Assembly (NCBI GenBank): GCA_002914805.1
Contig: JXTB01000088.1
Coordinates: forward strand, 336,273-400,272
Reading direction: 5' to 3'
Length of the DNA: 64,000 nucleotides
Source: Parasponia andersonii
Lineage: Eukaryota > Streptophyta > Magnoliopsida > Rosales > Cannabaceae
Shown: positions 36,721-48,679 of the stretch, piece after piece
Position numbering within the stretch: the stretch's first letter is position 1
Layout: each line of letters begins with the position of its first letter
Notes under the pieces: generated by a model
Database searches by the model: none
Seen by the model: the letters and a program-made list of their open reading frames with translations, nothing else
What the model was told of the DNA's origin: nothing
Made by a program: the position numbers and the translations under genes

Positions 36721-38100
36721 AATGCAATAAAAATGAGGCAAATCAGAGCTCAAACGAAGAAATGGTACACCCAGAAAGTTGAGGCACCAAACCAGCAAAC
36801 AAGTGGTACTACAGAAATGGCACCACAGCGCCAACTCTCGGGCTATTCAGCGCCACCCTCTGCATCCTGAGTCAATAATTAATGGCCAAGATTAACTTTT
36901 TGATGATCCAAATGTCCAGATTCGGTCTGCCTTAGGTTTGTAAGAGTCACCTCTTTAAAACCCCGTCTTTGGATTCAAAGAGGTATGTTGGGATCAAAAG
37001 AAAGAAGGATGGAGGCAGACATGGAAGAAGAGGAAGAAAAGGAAGAAGAAGAAGAAGATTAGAAGCTTCAAGCCTCTATTTCTTGATTTTCTCCCCAACA
37101 TCAACACCATAGTTTATTCTTAGCTTCTTTTCTTTATTTTCTTGCGAGTTTTGCATTGTATTTTTCATATTTAGAAAGTGATATTGTTGAGAGTAAATCT
37201 TTGAAGAATGAATCAAAAGAGTAAAAACTAAGTTTGGAAGAGGAGATTGACAACCTTTACTAACACCTTCAAGCACTTCAAAGAGGGAGAATTCTAAAAT
37301 TCTTTTCTTTTTGATTTTTGTATTTCTTGATTCTATTGTATTGAAATATTATTGTTCTCAATTTATATTATGAACTAAATATTTTTTGTCTAGTTTTACT
37401 ATATGAACCAACGTAATAACTTATATTTGTTTATTTCTCTCCTCTTTTATTAATCAAATCCATTGTTAAGTTATTCGTTTTATCTTATACTTATTACTTC
37501 TATTTAATTGATCACTAAATAGATTGTTGAGTAAAACTTTTATGAACTTAGGAAGGGGAATTTAGGTTTAGACATGGTAGAACAACTTAAAATTACTTAG
37601 TTTGGAGTAAGTTTGCATAGGATAGGAATAGACTTATATGACTTATGCAACCTTTGTGTGAGAATAATTAAACTTAATGAAATTAGTCAATTTATGTTAG
37701 GAGTAGCATATTAGCTTATCTAGATGTTGCTAATATATAGATGTTTTCACTTATATCTTGAAAAAGAGTTTGTGAATACATTCGAATTTTCAGTTGACAA
37801 CTCTAGTGGATTAATTAGTATAAGAGGAGGATTAGGATATTATGTATTTAAAGAATGGTTGGGGAATAGTAAACCAAGATATTTTTCTTATCATTTGTTT
37901 TTATTTATTTTGCTTGCTAGTTTAGTTTTTTTGGTTTTATTTCTTAAAAATTATATAATATTTGTTTGGATAAAATTAGAATTGACCAATTTTAATACTT
38001 AATTTAGACTTAGTAATCAATCCTCGTAGATTCAGTACTCTAATCCTTAAATCTATATTGCATATCACCGTGAGTGTGATTTTATAGTCGTGCATTTCAA

Positions 38101-38907
38101 GCAACAGCTGCCACAAATAATATAATATGTGTAGTTAAGGTTACTATAAAATCACTAAACTTATTATATCTCATCTCTTTAAAAACGTCAAAGATACTTA
38201 TGTCAGTGTGCTAATCATTGCCTTGTTGGCATATTCAGTGCATATGCTTTATACTTATGATTAAAAATTTCATGCACAACAAATAAAGATGTAAATTCAT
38301 GATCAACATCCGCTTTGTAGAGTTCCTCTTTTTCGTTATGGTTAATGAACTATTTAAGTCTGGAACAAATTGCGACAATAGAGCGTCAAGAACTCATGCT
38401 TTATGCAAATAGTATGTCCAATAACTTTATCATTAGCAATTTAAGTGACGTCTCATTATTATCAATCAAAATAGCCAAGCTATAGACAACGTTGCATTAG
38501 CTTTGTAAAGTTTCCTATAATTGCTCTTATATACTACATCAATGTGTAAATTCACTCAACACTAATAGAAAAATCTTATTACGTATCTTATGATAGTACC
38601 GAAGTTTCATGAGCATATATCAACTATATGAAAAATAATGGTAATTATAGAGACATTACATGCAATATAATTGCATGATGTCTATGGTACACATGTTATC
38701 TCTTCCAAAAGATAAAAACTATGATCGAGATTTTATGTCTCATAAAACTTTCTATATTTGTTTGAAAGTCATGATACAAAATTATTAACTTTTATCTCAA
38801 AGTAAGTTTGACAAATAGAGATAGATTTTAATAATTTCCAGGACTAATTAGAGCAATACCCACAAAGCATATCCATTGAATATGGATCAATGAATACAAC
38901 CATACCT
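38101..38907. other. Intergenic, AT-rich
   Basis: No gene or clear repeat was recognised. It ends at the left target duplication of the solo LTR. Confidence 0.5.
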
Positions 38908-38912
38908 AAGAC

Positions 38913-39726
38913 TGTGGGACCCGTTCCTGAACCTTGTACCACAAAAAGGGCCACGCAGATCGCACGTGATCTCACCATCGGCCTTTGAGTCTTCCAAACG
39001 TAGGGGTCAGAAGCCCCAGGGTCCCCATAACTGATCCCAGACGGTCCAGTCAGTCAGACCCCAACCACGACAGCTGGCGGTCCGAAGCCCCGAGGGTCTA
39101 CTATCTAGGAACAGTGACCCTTACCTCAACAGTTGTAGGGGTCAGAAGCCCCAAGGATCTTCAAATTGGGTACGATTGAAAGCAGCCCCCCCCCCGGTTC
39201 GAGACCCGGACAGAGCATTTAATGCGTTTCTGGGTAGGTGTGTGCGCAGGGACAAGCCGTCCTGGCAGAACGGCGATTTGCCCAAATCTTGCTCATGACA
39301 GATTGCAGCAGTAGGAGGCGGCGAAAATCAGGCCACGGTAGCACAGAAGATATCACAGAAATCTCGGCCCGTGACGGTAAAAAAAGATCTTGAGATGAAA
39401 GGTACTCATTATTTTTCCTGAGATAGAGAACCATGCTACTCGTGATCTCAGGGCTACATATATTGAAGTCATGCGTTCCCAAGAGGGACATGTCAAATAC
39501 AACAAACAGATAGATATTCATACTGATATATTTTTCTCCTTGCTACCAAACGCAAAGAAAACCACTGACTTAAGCATCGGAGAGTCTTTGCAGGTAGCCG
39601 CCCCCGCCTCTCCGATCTTGCTTGGAGTTCAGAGAGTTTTGAGACAGCAAGGACACGTGGACAGTTGGAGAATCCAGCACCAGCAGTTCGAGACACGTGG
39701 ACGACTGGTGAGAAACCGCTCCAACA
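38913..39726 (+). mobile_element. Solo LTR (814 bp) with exact 5-bp target duplication
   Basis: It begins TGTGGGACCC and ends GCTCCAACA, flanked by AAGAC at 38908-38912 and 39727-39731. It is much more GC-rich than its surroundings. It carries three variants of a phrase with AGGGGTCAGAAGCCCC at its core (near 39001, 39070 and 39139), and a promoter-distal segment with GACTTAAGCATCGGAGAG and two ACACGTGGAC motifs, as in many plant Gypsy LTRs. No internal region or second LTR flanks it, so it is probably the product of recombination between the two LTRs of a full element. The frames at 39219-39827 are not genes. The orientation shown is from the TG-CA convention and the resemblance of the right part to LTR 3' ends. 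Confidence 0.78.
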
Positions 39727-39731
39727 AAGAC

Positions 39732-41040
39732 GACATTTGTCCTACTTTAATTTTAACTGAAATCAACATAAAATTATTAGAAGATTTTCATAGACTATCA
39801 AATAATATACAAAGATTTAAGTCGTAAGCTCATTCTATAATACCTCGACTAAAAGTCTTCTAGAAAAAGTTGCTTCAAGCAGTATCTATAGAATATGAGT
39901 TAGCATGATATGGCACTTTTGTTCTTAATGTGCCTACGCATAAAGTAGATAAATCCTTTTTTTAAAAAAAAAAAAAAATTGATGCAAAAAAATGACATTT
40001 TTTATAAATACGTGGGCCAGTTTGGTGTAGAATTTTGATGTGCTATCATTAGTGTAATCAAAATTAAATGATTAGTTTCCTCCTAATACTACTAGCATAA
40101 AGTAGTATAGCGGTAGAACGAATTTTAATCTATTGATGATTCCTAGTTAATCTAGTGATTTTTTTTTTTGGGGGGGGATTAAAACAAAACAATTAAAAAG
40201 CAAAGATAAAACAATGAGACAGAAGACAAGTTAAAGGTTTTGTATCTACCCAAGACAAATCTGCTAATCCAGTGACAATTTTTACAATCAAAATGTTCTT
40301 CTAAATTATCGATCTAAGGATAACAATAAGCTTTATAATTTCTAATTTCCTTCATGATTATCTAGACAAAATAAACTCTTCATCTAGACATAATTAATTA
40401 AACTAACATCGAACAAGCTCTCTTAGCCAATCTAACCAATTCAATTCCCACAATAATATAAGAAACATAATAAGATATCATAACCATGAAATTTTGTTAG
40501 AGATTACAAGAGAATTATGAAAGCTAAATTAAATGAGAATAGATAATATATTCTTTACAAGAAATTGTCAGAGAAAATATTCCAATCAAAGCATCATCTG
40601 ATGGATTAGGAGAACTGAGTTTCACCATGATCTAGTCCATATTTTGTCCTTGAAAAAATAAATCTTTCAAACCATTAAATTATGATTGAACCGTTTCTCC
40701 GCAATAATAATGTAATAATGGTTTTATGCATATTTAACAAAAACCACAATTGACATGTTAAACAAAAACAGCTTAACAAAGAAAATGAAGTTCACCTTGA
40801 GTTTGATAATGTCTAATATTAATTACCCATTTTGTTCAATTGGTCGTATTAACCCTAAACTAAACTTAAGGCTAAGATGCTAATTTCATTGAAAAAGTAG
40901 TAGAGTTTCTCGAGAATTAAATAAAGGCTTAAGCTTTTACACAATACAAAAACAAAATTGAAAAATCACTTCAAATAGGTTCACCTGAAACAACGAGGAG
41001 ATATTTGATCTATAAGAATCTATTACGGTGGTTCGCAATC
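39732..41040. other. Intergenic, AT-rich
   Basis: No recognised gene. There are homopolymer runs near 39960-39977 and 40159-40177. Confidence 0.5.
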
Positions 41041-41044
41041 TAGG

Positions 41045-41199
41045 ACTTGAGAAGCTCGACGGCATCAGGATTGATATCTTTAATGACTCCTGCTCCTCTT
41101 TCGTCACCAGTGGCTTCGTTAAGGGCGTAAGCATCGTATAGATGTACGGATGTGTTACAAATGAACTTCAATATCGGCAATTTGATCCAGGACGAGGCT
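41045..41199 (-). pseudogene. Exon-like fragment with a conserved-looking C-terminal tail, gene not recognised
   Basis: On the minus strand an open stretch of about 50 codons runs from a possible splice acceptor (TGCTGAG, near 41200) to a TAG stop at 41047-41045, ending NPDAVELLKS. Its composition (EATGDERGAG followed by VIKDINPDAV) looks like real protein rather than random AT-rich translation. No neighbouring exons were found upstream on that strand. It could be the last exon of a decayed or fragmentary gene copy. I do not recognise the family. Confidence 0.3.
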
Positions 41200-41889
41200 C
41201 AGCAAAAGCTGGTTAGTCAGTCAGACACGAAGATGGTGCCCAAGAAAAGAGGTGTGCGAGATACATATCTCAGCAGTTAAATGTGGTATTTTTCAATTAA
41301 ACACCATACAAAAATAATCTGAAGAGGTGCATTGTATATTTCATATAGTTTTCCTCTTTATGTTTTGAAAACTAATAAAATGAAAACAGGCCTAAGAAAT
41401 CATGTTTGATAGCCCATTTTTAAATCTAAAATTCCAAAATTCTTGAAAAAAAAAAAAAGAAAGAAAAAGATAATATGTAAGAAATGTTCAATTTTTACGC
41501 CTACTTAATAAACGGCATTTTATGATTTTATTTTGATAAATAATTATTTTCTAGTTTTTTTTGTAATAAAAAAAATTATAACTCAATTTTATGGAAAATA
41601 AATCAAGCTAAGTCCGATCTTTCTATCTCACAGGGACAGGATGTTAAAAGTGAACTTGCTCCACCACCGGAAAAGGAAGGGAATGGCTGCTTGCTTGTGA
41701 CAAGTAAGTTTTAACTGAACTTGCTATCCCACCTAGGGAGGAATTCGCAAATCTTTATACAAAATAAATCGATATATACAAAAAAAAAAAAAACGGCTAT
41801 TTTACAAATAATTTTTAAAAATCGGTCATTTATTAGAGTATCTGAAAAAGGTCATTTTTCAAAATAGTGATAAAAAATTGGGCCATTTG
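41200..41889. other. Intergenic, AT-rich
   Basis: No gene recognised. Around 41790-41900 there are phrases such as GGTCATTT and GGCCATTTGGC that recur in the dispersed repeats at 46050 and 61380. Confidence 0.45.
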
Positions 41890-42092
41890 GCAAAACGATA
41901 TCAGCTCACTGCTCACCCATCGATCTTTCTTCTTAATTTGTTCCACTACTTTCTTTCCGCTTTCCCCCTCCAATTACTGCACTCCTTTTCCTTCTCCTTT
42001 TCCTTTTAATTCAAAGGTTAGCGATTTTCCTTCATTCTATGTGTATGTGGGTTCGTTTTATTTGATCGATAATTTGGGTTTCCTTTTTTAAA

Positions 42093-42126
<34 letters not shown>

Positions 42127-42532
42127 TTTCTCTTTTTAATTTCAGTTGGACATTTTGATTGTTTGGGGCAACTTATTGTTTTAAAAATTTCAGGAGACGA
42201 GATTTTGATGATTCGCGTATTACGAATTTGATCAGTAAACTGGCCAAAAGCGAATAACCCCACCAACCCCCCCCCCCCAAACCAAAAAAAAAAATAATAA
42301 AGAATTTTGTTCATATGGGTTTTAGATTCTGTAGTGTAGTTATTGTGTCATCACTTTTCTGTAGTGTAGTTATCGTGTCATCTGTTTCATAATATGATGT
42401 CTATGGTCCAAAAAACATTTTGATCCTTCCTTAATTATTTCAAATATTGTAGTTTGGATTTAGATAACCAGCAGTCAATCTTCTCTATGGTTACATTGGA
42501 CAATATGTGCCTCTCTATATAGCAGCATTCAG

Positions 42533-42563
<31 letters not shown>

Positions 42564-43000
42564 CCAAACTTGGGAGGCCTGAATAGTTACAGGACTAATA
42601 TAGTGCCATGTTAGATTGTGATTGTAGAGATTGCATCGCAGGATTACGTGTACAACAGCATATGACATGTAATTGTCATATTTACATATTGTACTTTACA
42701 TGTATATTCTCCAACACTGTAATATTCTTCAATACTGAGCTCGTTTTAGTTGAGCAAATGTTTATTCTTTTATCTAAAGAATGATATACAAATTTGGGCA
42801 AATTGTACCGGATAAAGTGTTACACTTGACAACAAAAGTGAGGGGGGAAATAATTAACTTGTATTTTTTTAATTCTTATATTTTCCACTCATTTAAGCCC
42901 TTGTGAGGAATCTTTGATGTAACTAAGATCATTGATCCTAATACGGAAATGTAAACCCTTTGGACATTGAAATTGAAATTCTGATAATGTAACATAACAG
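41890..43000 (+). promoter_or_regulatory. Putative 5' leader exon and leader intron of the RRM gene
   Basis: A pyrimidine-rich stretch (about 41925-42016) looks like a plant promoter/leader and ends AATTCAAAG followed by GT at 42017, a possible donor. A good acceptor, ACATAACAG, ends at 43000, 56 bases before the start codon of the RRM gene. Together they suggest a leader intron of about 1 kb containing poly-A runs (42098-42123, 42538-42563) and a C-run (about 42269-42279). Transcript data would be needed; the direct alternative is transcription starting near 43001-43040, where AGGGTTTCTC resembles a plant leader. Confidence 0.35.
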
Positions 43001-43056
43001 GAGCTAATTGAGTTTGCTTGTGCTAGCTAGGGTTTCTCTTCTCTGTAGTAGCTTTA

Positions 43057-44458
43057 ATGGCAGCGTCCTTGAGGAAAGTGCCCTCCAGCTTTCTCAGAAT
43101 CAGATATACCAGTCGACCAAATCCTTACAATCCCCTTTTCTCTAGAGGATTTTCTTCCAAGCTCTTTGTCAAAGGTACTCAATTTTTTAAATCAAATTGA
43201 GAATCACAATTTTCAATTTCAGGACAAATTAAAATCTGTAATTGATTTTGTATGTACATGAATATTATTGTGCATGGTAAGCAACTTTAGAACGAAACTT
43301 ATTCATATTTGAGCATAATGTTTTAAGAAGTTTTTATCCTTTTTATTAAGCCGCCTTGCTTCGTGAAATTCTTTACACCAACAATGTTCATCGTTAGTCG
43401 GTTAGTCCAATCAAACACGAAATATACTTATATTGATGCCTTATATTTTTCCCAGTGAGGTTACATTTCTGTTCTAGTCTCTCCAAGGCGATTTTCGGCC
43501 CAGAGAGTTAGGACATTTGGCTCAGAATGCCGAGGAATTGGGATATCATCCCAAGGTTAAGAGGCCGAGAATCAGCACAGCCGTTTGAAGTGATTGTATG
43601 GCTTCGTGTTGGTTCATAGATTTGGCTTCATGTGTATGATTGGACAAAACTCTTGTGGTGATCTTCGCCACTGTTGAGTAGCTCAATTCCTTAGATTCAG
43701 GCCAGAAACTTCGAACCTCTTTATCCAATCAAGGGGGTCATTTGGCAGTGTAAACTTCATCATCTTCTGTTCTCTTTATACCATGTTTGAGGTTAAAATC
43801 TGAATTTCTATGGGCAGATTTTGTAGTTTTCATAGGAAACAGGCGTTAACTCTACACTACTGTCTGACACCATGATCTGATATCGGAAACTTCTTTTCAC
43901 CAAATTATCAATTCTTTGCTGAGTTATCTCAAGCGTCCCATGTGTTTTATTTTGGTAGTTGTATCACCCAAACTAAGCAAATGTGCTGCTTTTACCATAA
44001 GGCCTATAACCATTGGCTTTGTCTCAGGAATATCTTTCTCTACCACAGAGGAGACATTAGCTAAAGAGTTTTCACGATTCGGCGAAGTCGTTGAAAGTAT
44101 GTTCCAAGCTTGACTGCACAAAGTTCAACATACATGTCCATCTTAATGTTCTTCGAATGTTCACACTTCTTCTTTTGCCAGCTAATATTGTGATGGAAAA
44201 AACTCGAAACAGATCAAAAGGATATGGATATGTCAGCTTTGCTAAAGAAGATGATGCTCACCAGGCTTTGATTGACATGAATGGGAAGGTAATCCTGCAT
44301 TTTTCTTTTTAGTAAACACTGCAGATTTCAAATGGCAATAAAATTGATTGCAGGTACTCGACGGACGAGTTGTTTTTGTGGACAAAGCATGGCCGTCAAG
44401 ACATTTCAGAAATCGTGGGCCAAGAGCAGGAGAACCATCTGATGCAGCAGATGGTTGA
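43057..44458 (+). CDS. Small RRM-type RNA-binding protein, probably organelle-targeted
   Basis: There are four coding exons: 43057-43174, 44028-44096, 44182-44288 and 44354-44458. They give 399 bases (132 residues and a stop), all introns are GT-AG and the phases fit. The first 33 residues are basic and rich in S and R without acidic residues (MAASLRKVPSSFLRIR start), typical of a mitochondrial or plastid transit peptide. One RRM domain follows, with RNP2 (KLFVKG, residues 35-40) and RNP1 (KGYGYVSF, residues 75-82). The C-terminus is a short basic tail (WPSRHFRNRGPRAG) with no glycine-rich region. The domain and length fit the plant group of short organellar RRM proteins (ORRM-like or small RNA-binding protein 11-like), members of which act in organellar RNA editing or processing. 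The precise orthologue is not certain. Intron 1 is 853 bases. The 3' UTR probably ends before about 44920. Confidence 0.88.
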
Positions 44459-44924
44459 TTTGATCTTTGATTTGTCGATGAGAATGGCTGCTTGATTAGG
44501 CAGAACAATTCAAACTGATAACTATGATTCGTGGCACTCATCACTTCTTGAGTTGAAAATCTTCACATATGGCCTTACTTTTTTTCGCTTCCTCATTTGG
44601 TTGAACACACCCAATAACCGTTTATATGGAGTAACGAAACCTAATTGTGTTTCTACTGTATGATTGAAAATTTAGAGAGGCCTTCTTAGTATTTGGACTA
44701 AGAAAGATTTAGATGATGCCATCCGAGGATTAACTGGAGATAGTGCCCGAGTGAATGTGGTAGCCATAACAAAGAAATGTTTTTAGGTGGAAGGTTGGTG
44801 GGGTTGAAAAGGTCAGGAAAATTCCTTGCGCAAGGTATCAAGTTTTTGCATCAGATATTCTGTCTCGATGTTTGAATTTCGTTAATGGAGTTTTACATGT
44901 ATTTTATTGTGTGGCAAAGTGTAA

Positions 44925-45400
44925 TTTTTTTCTTCACAAGAATATATTATTCAAAAAAAAATAAAGATTACAGTAATAAGAGGATAAGATATCCTCTAGA
45001 AAAGAAAACACATTATCTATAGGAACCACAATAACCAAAAATAATCTAGCTGGACGTAGAAGCAACACAAGTAAGAACAATCAAATGAAGTGGAAAATCT
45101 TTATAACTCCTTAGCCACTGAAGCCTTGAGAGGCTAGAAATTTCATCCTCTCCCATGGAGAACACATCGGCACAAATATATTCCCCGTCCTTCAAATTTG
45201 TTATTCCTCTCCAGCCAAAATTACCTAAATATTGCTATAACCACAATTGACACCTTCTGCCATTGCTCTCATTGTGCCGCAAGAGTTTATTTTGTACCCT
45301 TGAAATGAACAATACTCGAGTCATGGGTCCCGAAATAAGCCAACCAAAGATCCTAGTTCACTGACCAAATAGTATTTTCTAAAAATGCTCGATGGTCTAC
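44925..45400 (-). mobile_element. Truncated LINE, 3' end only
   Basis: On the minus strand the sequence contains a FWLERNNKFEGR-like stretch (about 45220-45184), matching the W-LERN-R-F motif seen near the C-terminus of plant L1-type reverse transcriptase polyproteins. A T/A-rich 3' tail follows (TAATCTTTATTTTTTTTTG, around 44953-44971) with an A-rich end near 44930. The frame is broken several times. 5'-truncated copies are usual for LINEs. The identification rests mainly on this motif and the tail. Confidence 0.42.
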
Positions 45401-46049
45401 ACGTGTTGGAAAAAAGTGTTCTATCTACATTTCTGGAAAATTGGAAAAGATAAGGGTGAGAATGTTTCCCTCCCATTCTAACTAGTACGGGTGTTATTTC
45501 AATCCAATCCCCACTATTTTAACATATTACATTCGATCCGCACTAAGTATAGATTCTAGAAATCGCATTCAATCTAATTCACATGAATCTTTTTGAGTTT
45601 TGACTAAGTGAAAATTAGTCTTTGTAAGCTGTTTTTAGAGAAGAATTGGAGAAATACAGTAGGCTTGGTTTTTTTAAGATCCGGTACCATATGTTTTAGA
45701 AAACTATCACTTTTTAAAATGAATCTAGAAACATATCATTTTCTAAAATAGTAATTAGTAATCGGTGACCAGTTTTCGAGCAATGGTAACTAATAACTAA
45801 ATATATTTATAATTTGGTATATAAATAGTAACTAGTAACCATTTTTCATATACTAGTAAGTAGAAACCATTTTTAAAATGGTATTTTTCTAAAATCTTTC
45901 TAAAAAGTGGTATTTTTCTAAACAAAACCTGAACCATTATATTTTTGTAATTATTTTTTGTATGACAAATTTGTAAATTGGATCGGTTTCTTAGCCTCAT
46001 AAATAAGCTCTTACTACGGGGCTTTATGTTGGTTTTTTGTTCTGTATTA

Positions 46050-46400
46050 TTTATTTGGGCCTTTTAGCCGAATGGTCGTGAATCATAGCTTGCAAAATAG
46101 CTGTTTTTCGAACACTATTAAAACGTAGTCAAATTTTAAAAATTATTTAAAAATGACTGTTTTTTATATTTAGTATATCAAAATATATTGATTTATTTGT
46201 TAAAAATTGAATTAATTTTTTATAAGAATGACTGCATAAAAAAATTGATTTATTTTATAAAAAATAGATTAACTAAAAAATGGTCATTTATCAAAATAAA
46301 ATTATAAAATGATCATTTATTAAATAGATGTAAAAAAGGCCATTTTTTAATTGATCATAGAAAAAGGTCATTTCTTATAAATATTATATTTATTTTTAAC
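46050..46400. repeat. Dispersed AT-rich repeat, copy 1
   Basis: It shares an ordered series of phrases with 61385-61700: GGGCCTTTTAGCC..., AATTATTTAAAAATGA, TTTAGTATATCAAAATAT, TTTATCAAAATAAAATT, ATTTATTAAATAG, and GTCATTTCTTATAAATA at the end. The repeat appears built from short units with GGTCATTT or its variants. No coding capacity and no clear terminal repeats. Confidence 0.72.
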
Positions 46401-47422
46401 CTAAATTTACGAGTTTGTATTTTAAAAGGTATTAATCATACGTGGTAAGTTGTATAACAAACTATTATACCTTAAACTATAACCAGTAAAAAGTTTTAGA
46501 TGTATGAATTATAATAATATGTATAACTTATATATCATATATATTTTAAATGCGGATTGAATTGAATCAATTATTTTCAAAGTGAAAAATATATCAAATC
46601 TGCATAACAGATTTCAGAAATTCAATCCAATCAAATTCGCACATGCGCATATACCCGCATTTTGCGGATTAGATGCTTGATTGGATTGGATTATGCAGAT
46701 TTTAAACACCTAATAACTAGTTGTTTACTTGACAAATCTTTGACAAATCTTTAATAGGATTAATTTCGGGAGTAAAGAGTTCAAGCTCCACTTTGTTTAA
46801 GACTATTGATAAGGACAGCTAACAAATATGGGATTGAAAGCAAAAACTACCATATCAAAGTGGGTACCTCGAGAATTATGCTTTTGAGAGTGGGAAATTA
46901 ATTCTTATTCCTCATTAAACTTATCTCTAATGCATTCATGCTAAAAGAGTATGGTAATCATCAATTTAGCATAATATCTTAAATTTAGTATGTATTTTTT
47001 GGATTTTGCTCCAATATATACATGCCAAAAACAACGCTATTTTGTATTTAAAAATATTTCTATTTAGAAAACATCTTTTTCTACTTTGAACTCCTATTAT
47101 TTTATCATCCAATTGATAATTATAAAAATTTCATTTCACTTATTTATATAATGATTTTTCACACTTTTCACTCACTTATGATTTTTCTATTTTCTTTAAA
47201 AGTAGTGATATTTATAAAATATGTGAGTGACAAAAGAAAAAAAATGAGAGCTCCAATTACTAGAAACTTAATTTCAACAAAATTATAAATGATATTTAAT
47301 GAAGAAGATTTTTAAAATGATATTTAATGAAGAAAATTTTGAAAATGTATACATATATCAGATTTTTCCATTATGCAACACGAATACATATTTTAAATTT
47401 AAACTATAATGATATTATAATA

Positions 47423-47601
47423 GAGTAATGATAGGAACACAAAATTGTGCACCAAGAACTTATACTATATGAAATGACATGCATTTCAACCACTCCTATT
47501 TTAAAGTGGGATCATATCACTTAAAATTATGTGGTTAAAAATGACACCATATCACTTGTGTAAGTTTTTTTGTGTAAAACTTGGTATTCCAATCTTTACC
47601 C
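47423..47601. mobile_element. Mutator-type MITE (179 bp) with 9-bp target duplication
   Basis: The left end GAGTAATGATAGGAACAC and the reversed right end GGGTAAAGATTGGAATACC form an imperfect inverted repeat that extends about 35-40 bases inward. The element is flanked by identical 9-bp repeats ATTATAATA at 47414-47422 and 47602-47610. Nine-bp duplications and GRGTAA-type termini are typical of MULE-derived MITEs. It has no coding capacity. The AT-rich duplication could in part be chance, but both lines of evidence meet at the same boundaries. Confidence 0.72.
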
Positions 47602-47734
47602 ATTATAATATTTAGCACATGCTATAATGATAGTGTAGTTAATTTTCACATGTTAATGGCAAAATTGTATATTTTAGCACACTATAATAGCAAGTGTATA
47701 TTTTGCATATGCTTTTTGTTGTGTTATATCGCAC

Positions 47735-47800
47735 ACAATAAATAAGACATGCAAAAAAATAAAAAATACAATAAATAAGACATGCAAAAAAATAAAAAAT
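47735..47800. repeat. Tandem repeat, 33 bp x 2
   Basis: Two identical adjacent units (47735-47767 and 47768-47800), each beginning ACAATAAATAAGACATGC and ending in an A-rich stretch. It is a simple local duplication. Confidence 0.93.
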
Positions 47801-48679
47801 ACACGTTATATATAGCATGCTAATGGAGAGACCTCTTTTGGTCTAAATGTTAAAACTTAGCATTAACACGGTTATAGCATGCCAATTGGAAATGCGATCA
47901 TAGTATCATTCTCATAAACCCTTCTACAGAAAAGTTAAAAGAATGTAACGCCAGATTAATTTTGTGATTGAATTAAACCTTAGAGTCATGTTCTTCCATA
48001 CCTACTTCACCGTATCCAATTGACAAAAAAATAATTATAATATGGATATATTGCACTTCTTGAAGGACCCAAGGAAAGTGGCGTTGGTAAATTGCACAAA
48101 TCTTCAACTATGGATAACCATCTGGATTCAAGATTTATTTGTCCGTCTCCTCCCACTGGTTTGTTTGGCAAATATAAGTCACTTCTAAAGCATAAACATT
48201 ATCCGTTGCGCAAGAAAATTTCCAGGGTTTATACATGGTTAAATAATGAATCACAAACAAAATTTTTCTCGCACCTCAATAGTTCTCATGTTGCCACTAA
48301 AAAATCATAAACATCTTCCTAAAACCCGAACTACCAGATTATGCTTCGTGTCATGAACTAACCAAGACACTACCAAAACTAAAACTCATGAACTGTAATT
48401 TTAATCTTAACTATCATGAGAGAATCTTTGGTTCTGAAACGCTCATGGTTTTAGAGTTAATCCTGCCACCGGTTGTCAAGCTGTTTTCACCTTTCGAGAG
48501 GGAGGTCTTCGGAACAAACTGATTAGATCATCAAGACCCTGTCAAATCGTATTGTCAGGGATTTGCATATATGAGAATGTACCATGTTAATCTATTTAGA
48601 AGGAAACTAGTTAAAGGAAATGAAACAATTAATCACGACGTTATAGTGAACAATTATTGTAATTCAGAAAGGATTGGAG

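Larger units (their letters stand above)
31438..38100 (+). mobile_element. Old LTR-type repeat, split by Copia element E
   Basis: Sequence before the Copia insertion (about 31405-31667) and after it (36721 to about 38100) looks like one interrupted repeat. A purine-rich end leads into TGTTAACTC near 31438. GA-rich leader-like sequence (37000-37060) and a long AT-rich part follow. A tail with TCCTCGTAGATTCAGTACTC (38023-38042) resembles the end of several plant LTRs. No coding capacity or second LTR is visible. The limits and family are inference. Confidence 0.4.
44459..48679. other. Repeat-rich intergenic region between two convergent genes
   Basis: The 3' ends of the RRM gene and nicalin face each other here. 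Contents: 3' UTR of the RRM gene (to about 44900), a LINE-like fragment, a dispersed AT-rich repeat, a MITE and a tandem repeat, each listed separately. A 72-codon frame at 48092-48310 has no recognisable motif; part of 48400-48679 is probably nicalin 3' UTR. Confidence 0.6.

Noticed and set aside
37724-38002. 92-codon hydrophobic frame
   Set aside because: Low-complexity F/L/Y/I composition typical of AT-rich DNA, inside an LTR-like region.
39194-39211. GGTTCGAGACC-like sequence resembling the B box of a tRNA gene
   Set aside because: No A box at the right spacing and no cloverleaf could be drawn; it lies in the middle of a solo LTR.
43460-43750. Less AT-rich sequence in intron 1 of the RRM gene, with frames on both strands
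   Set aside because: It does not fit between the RRM exons in phase and has no recognisable protein content.
47735-47800. Two identical 33-bp units considered as a possible array
   Set aside because: Only two directly adjacent copies with no spacers; a simple tandem duplication in plant DNA.
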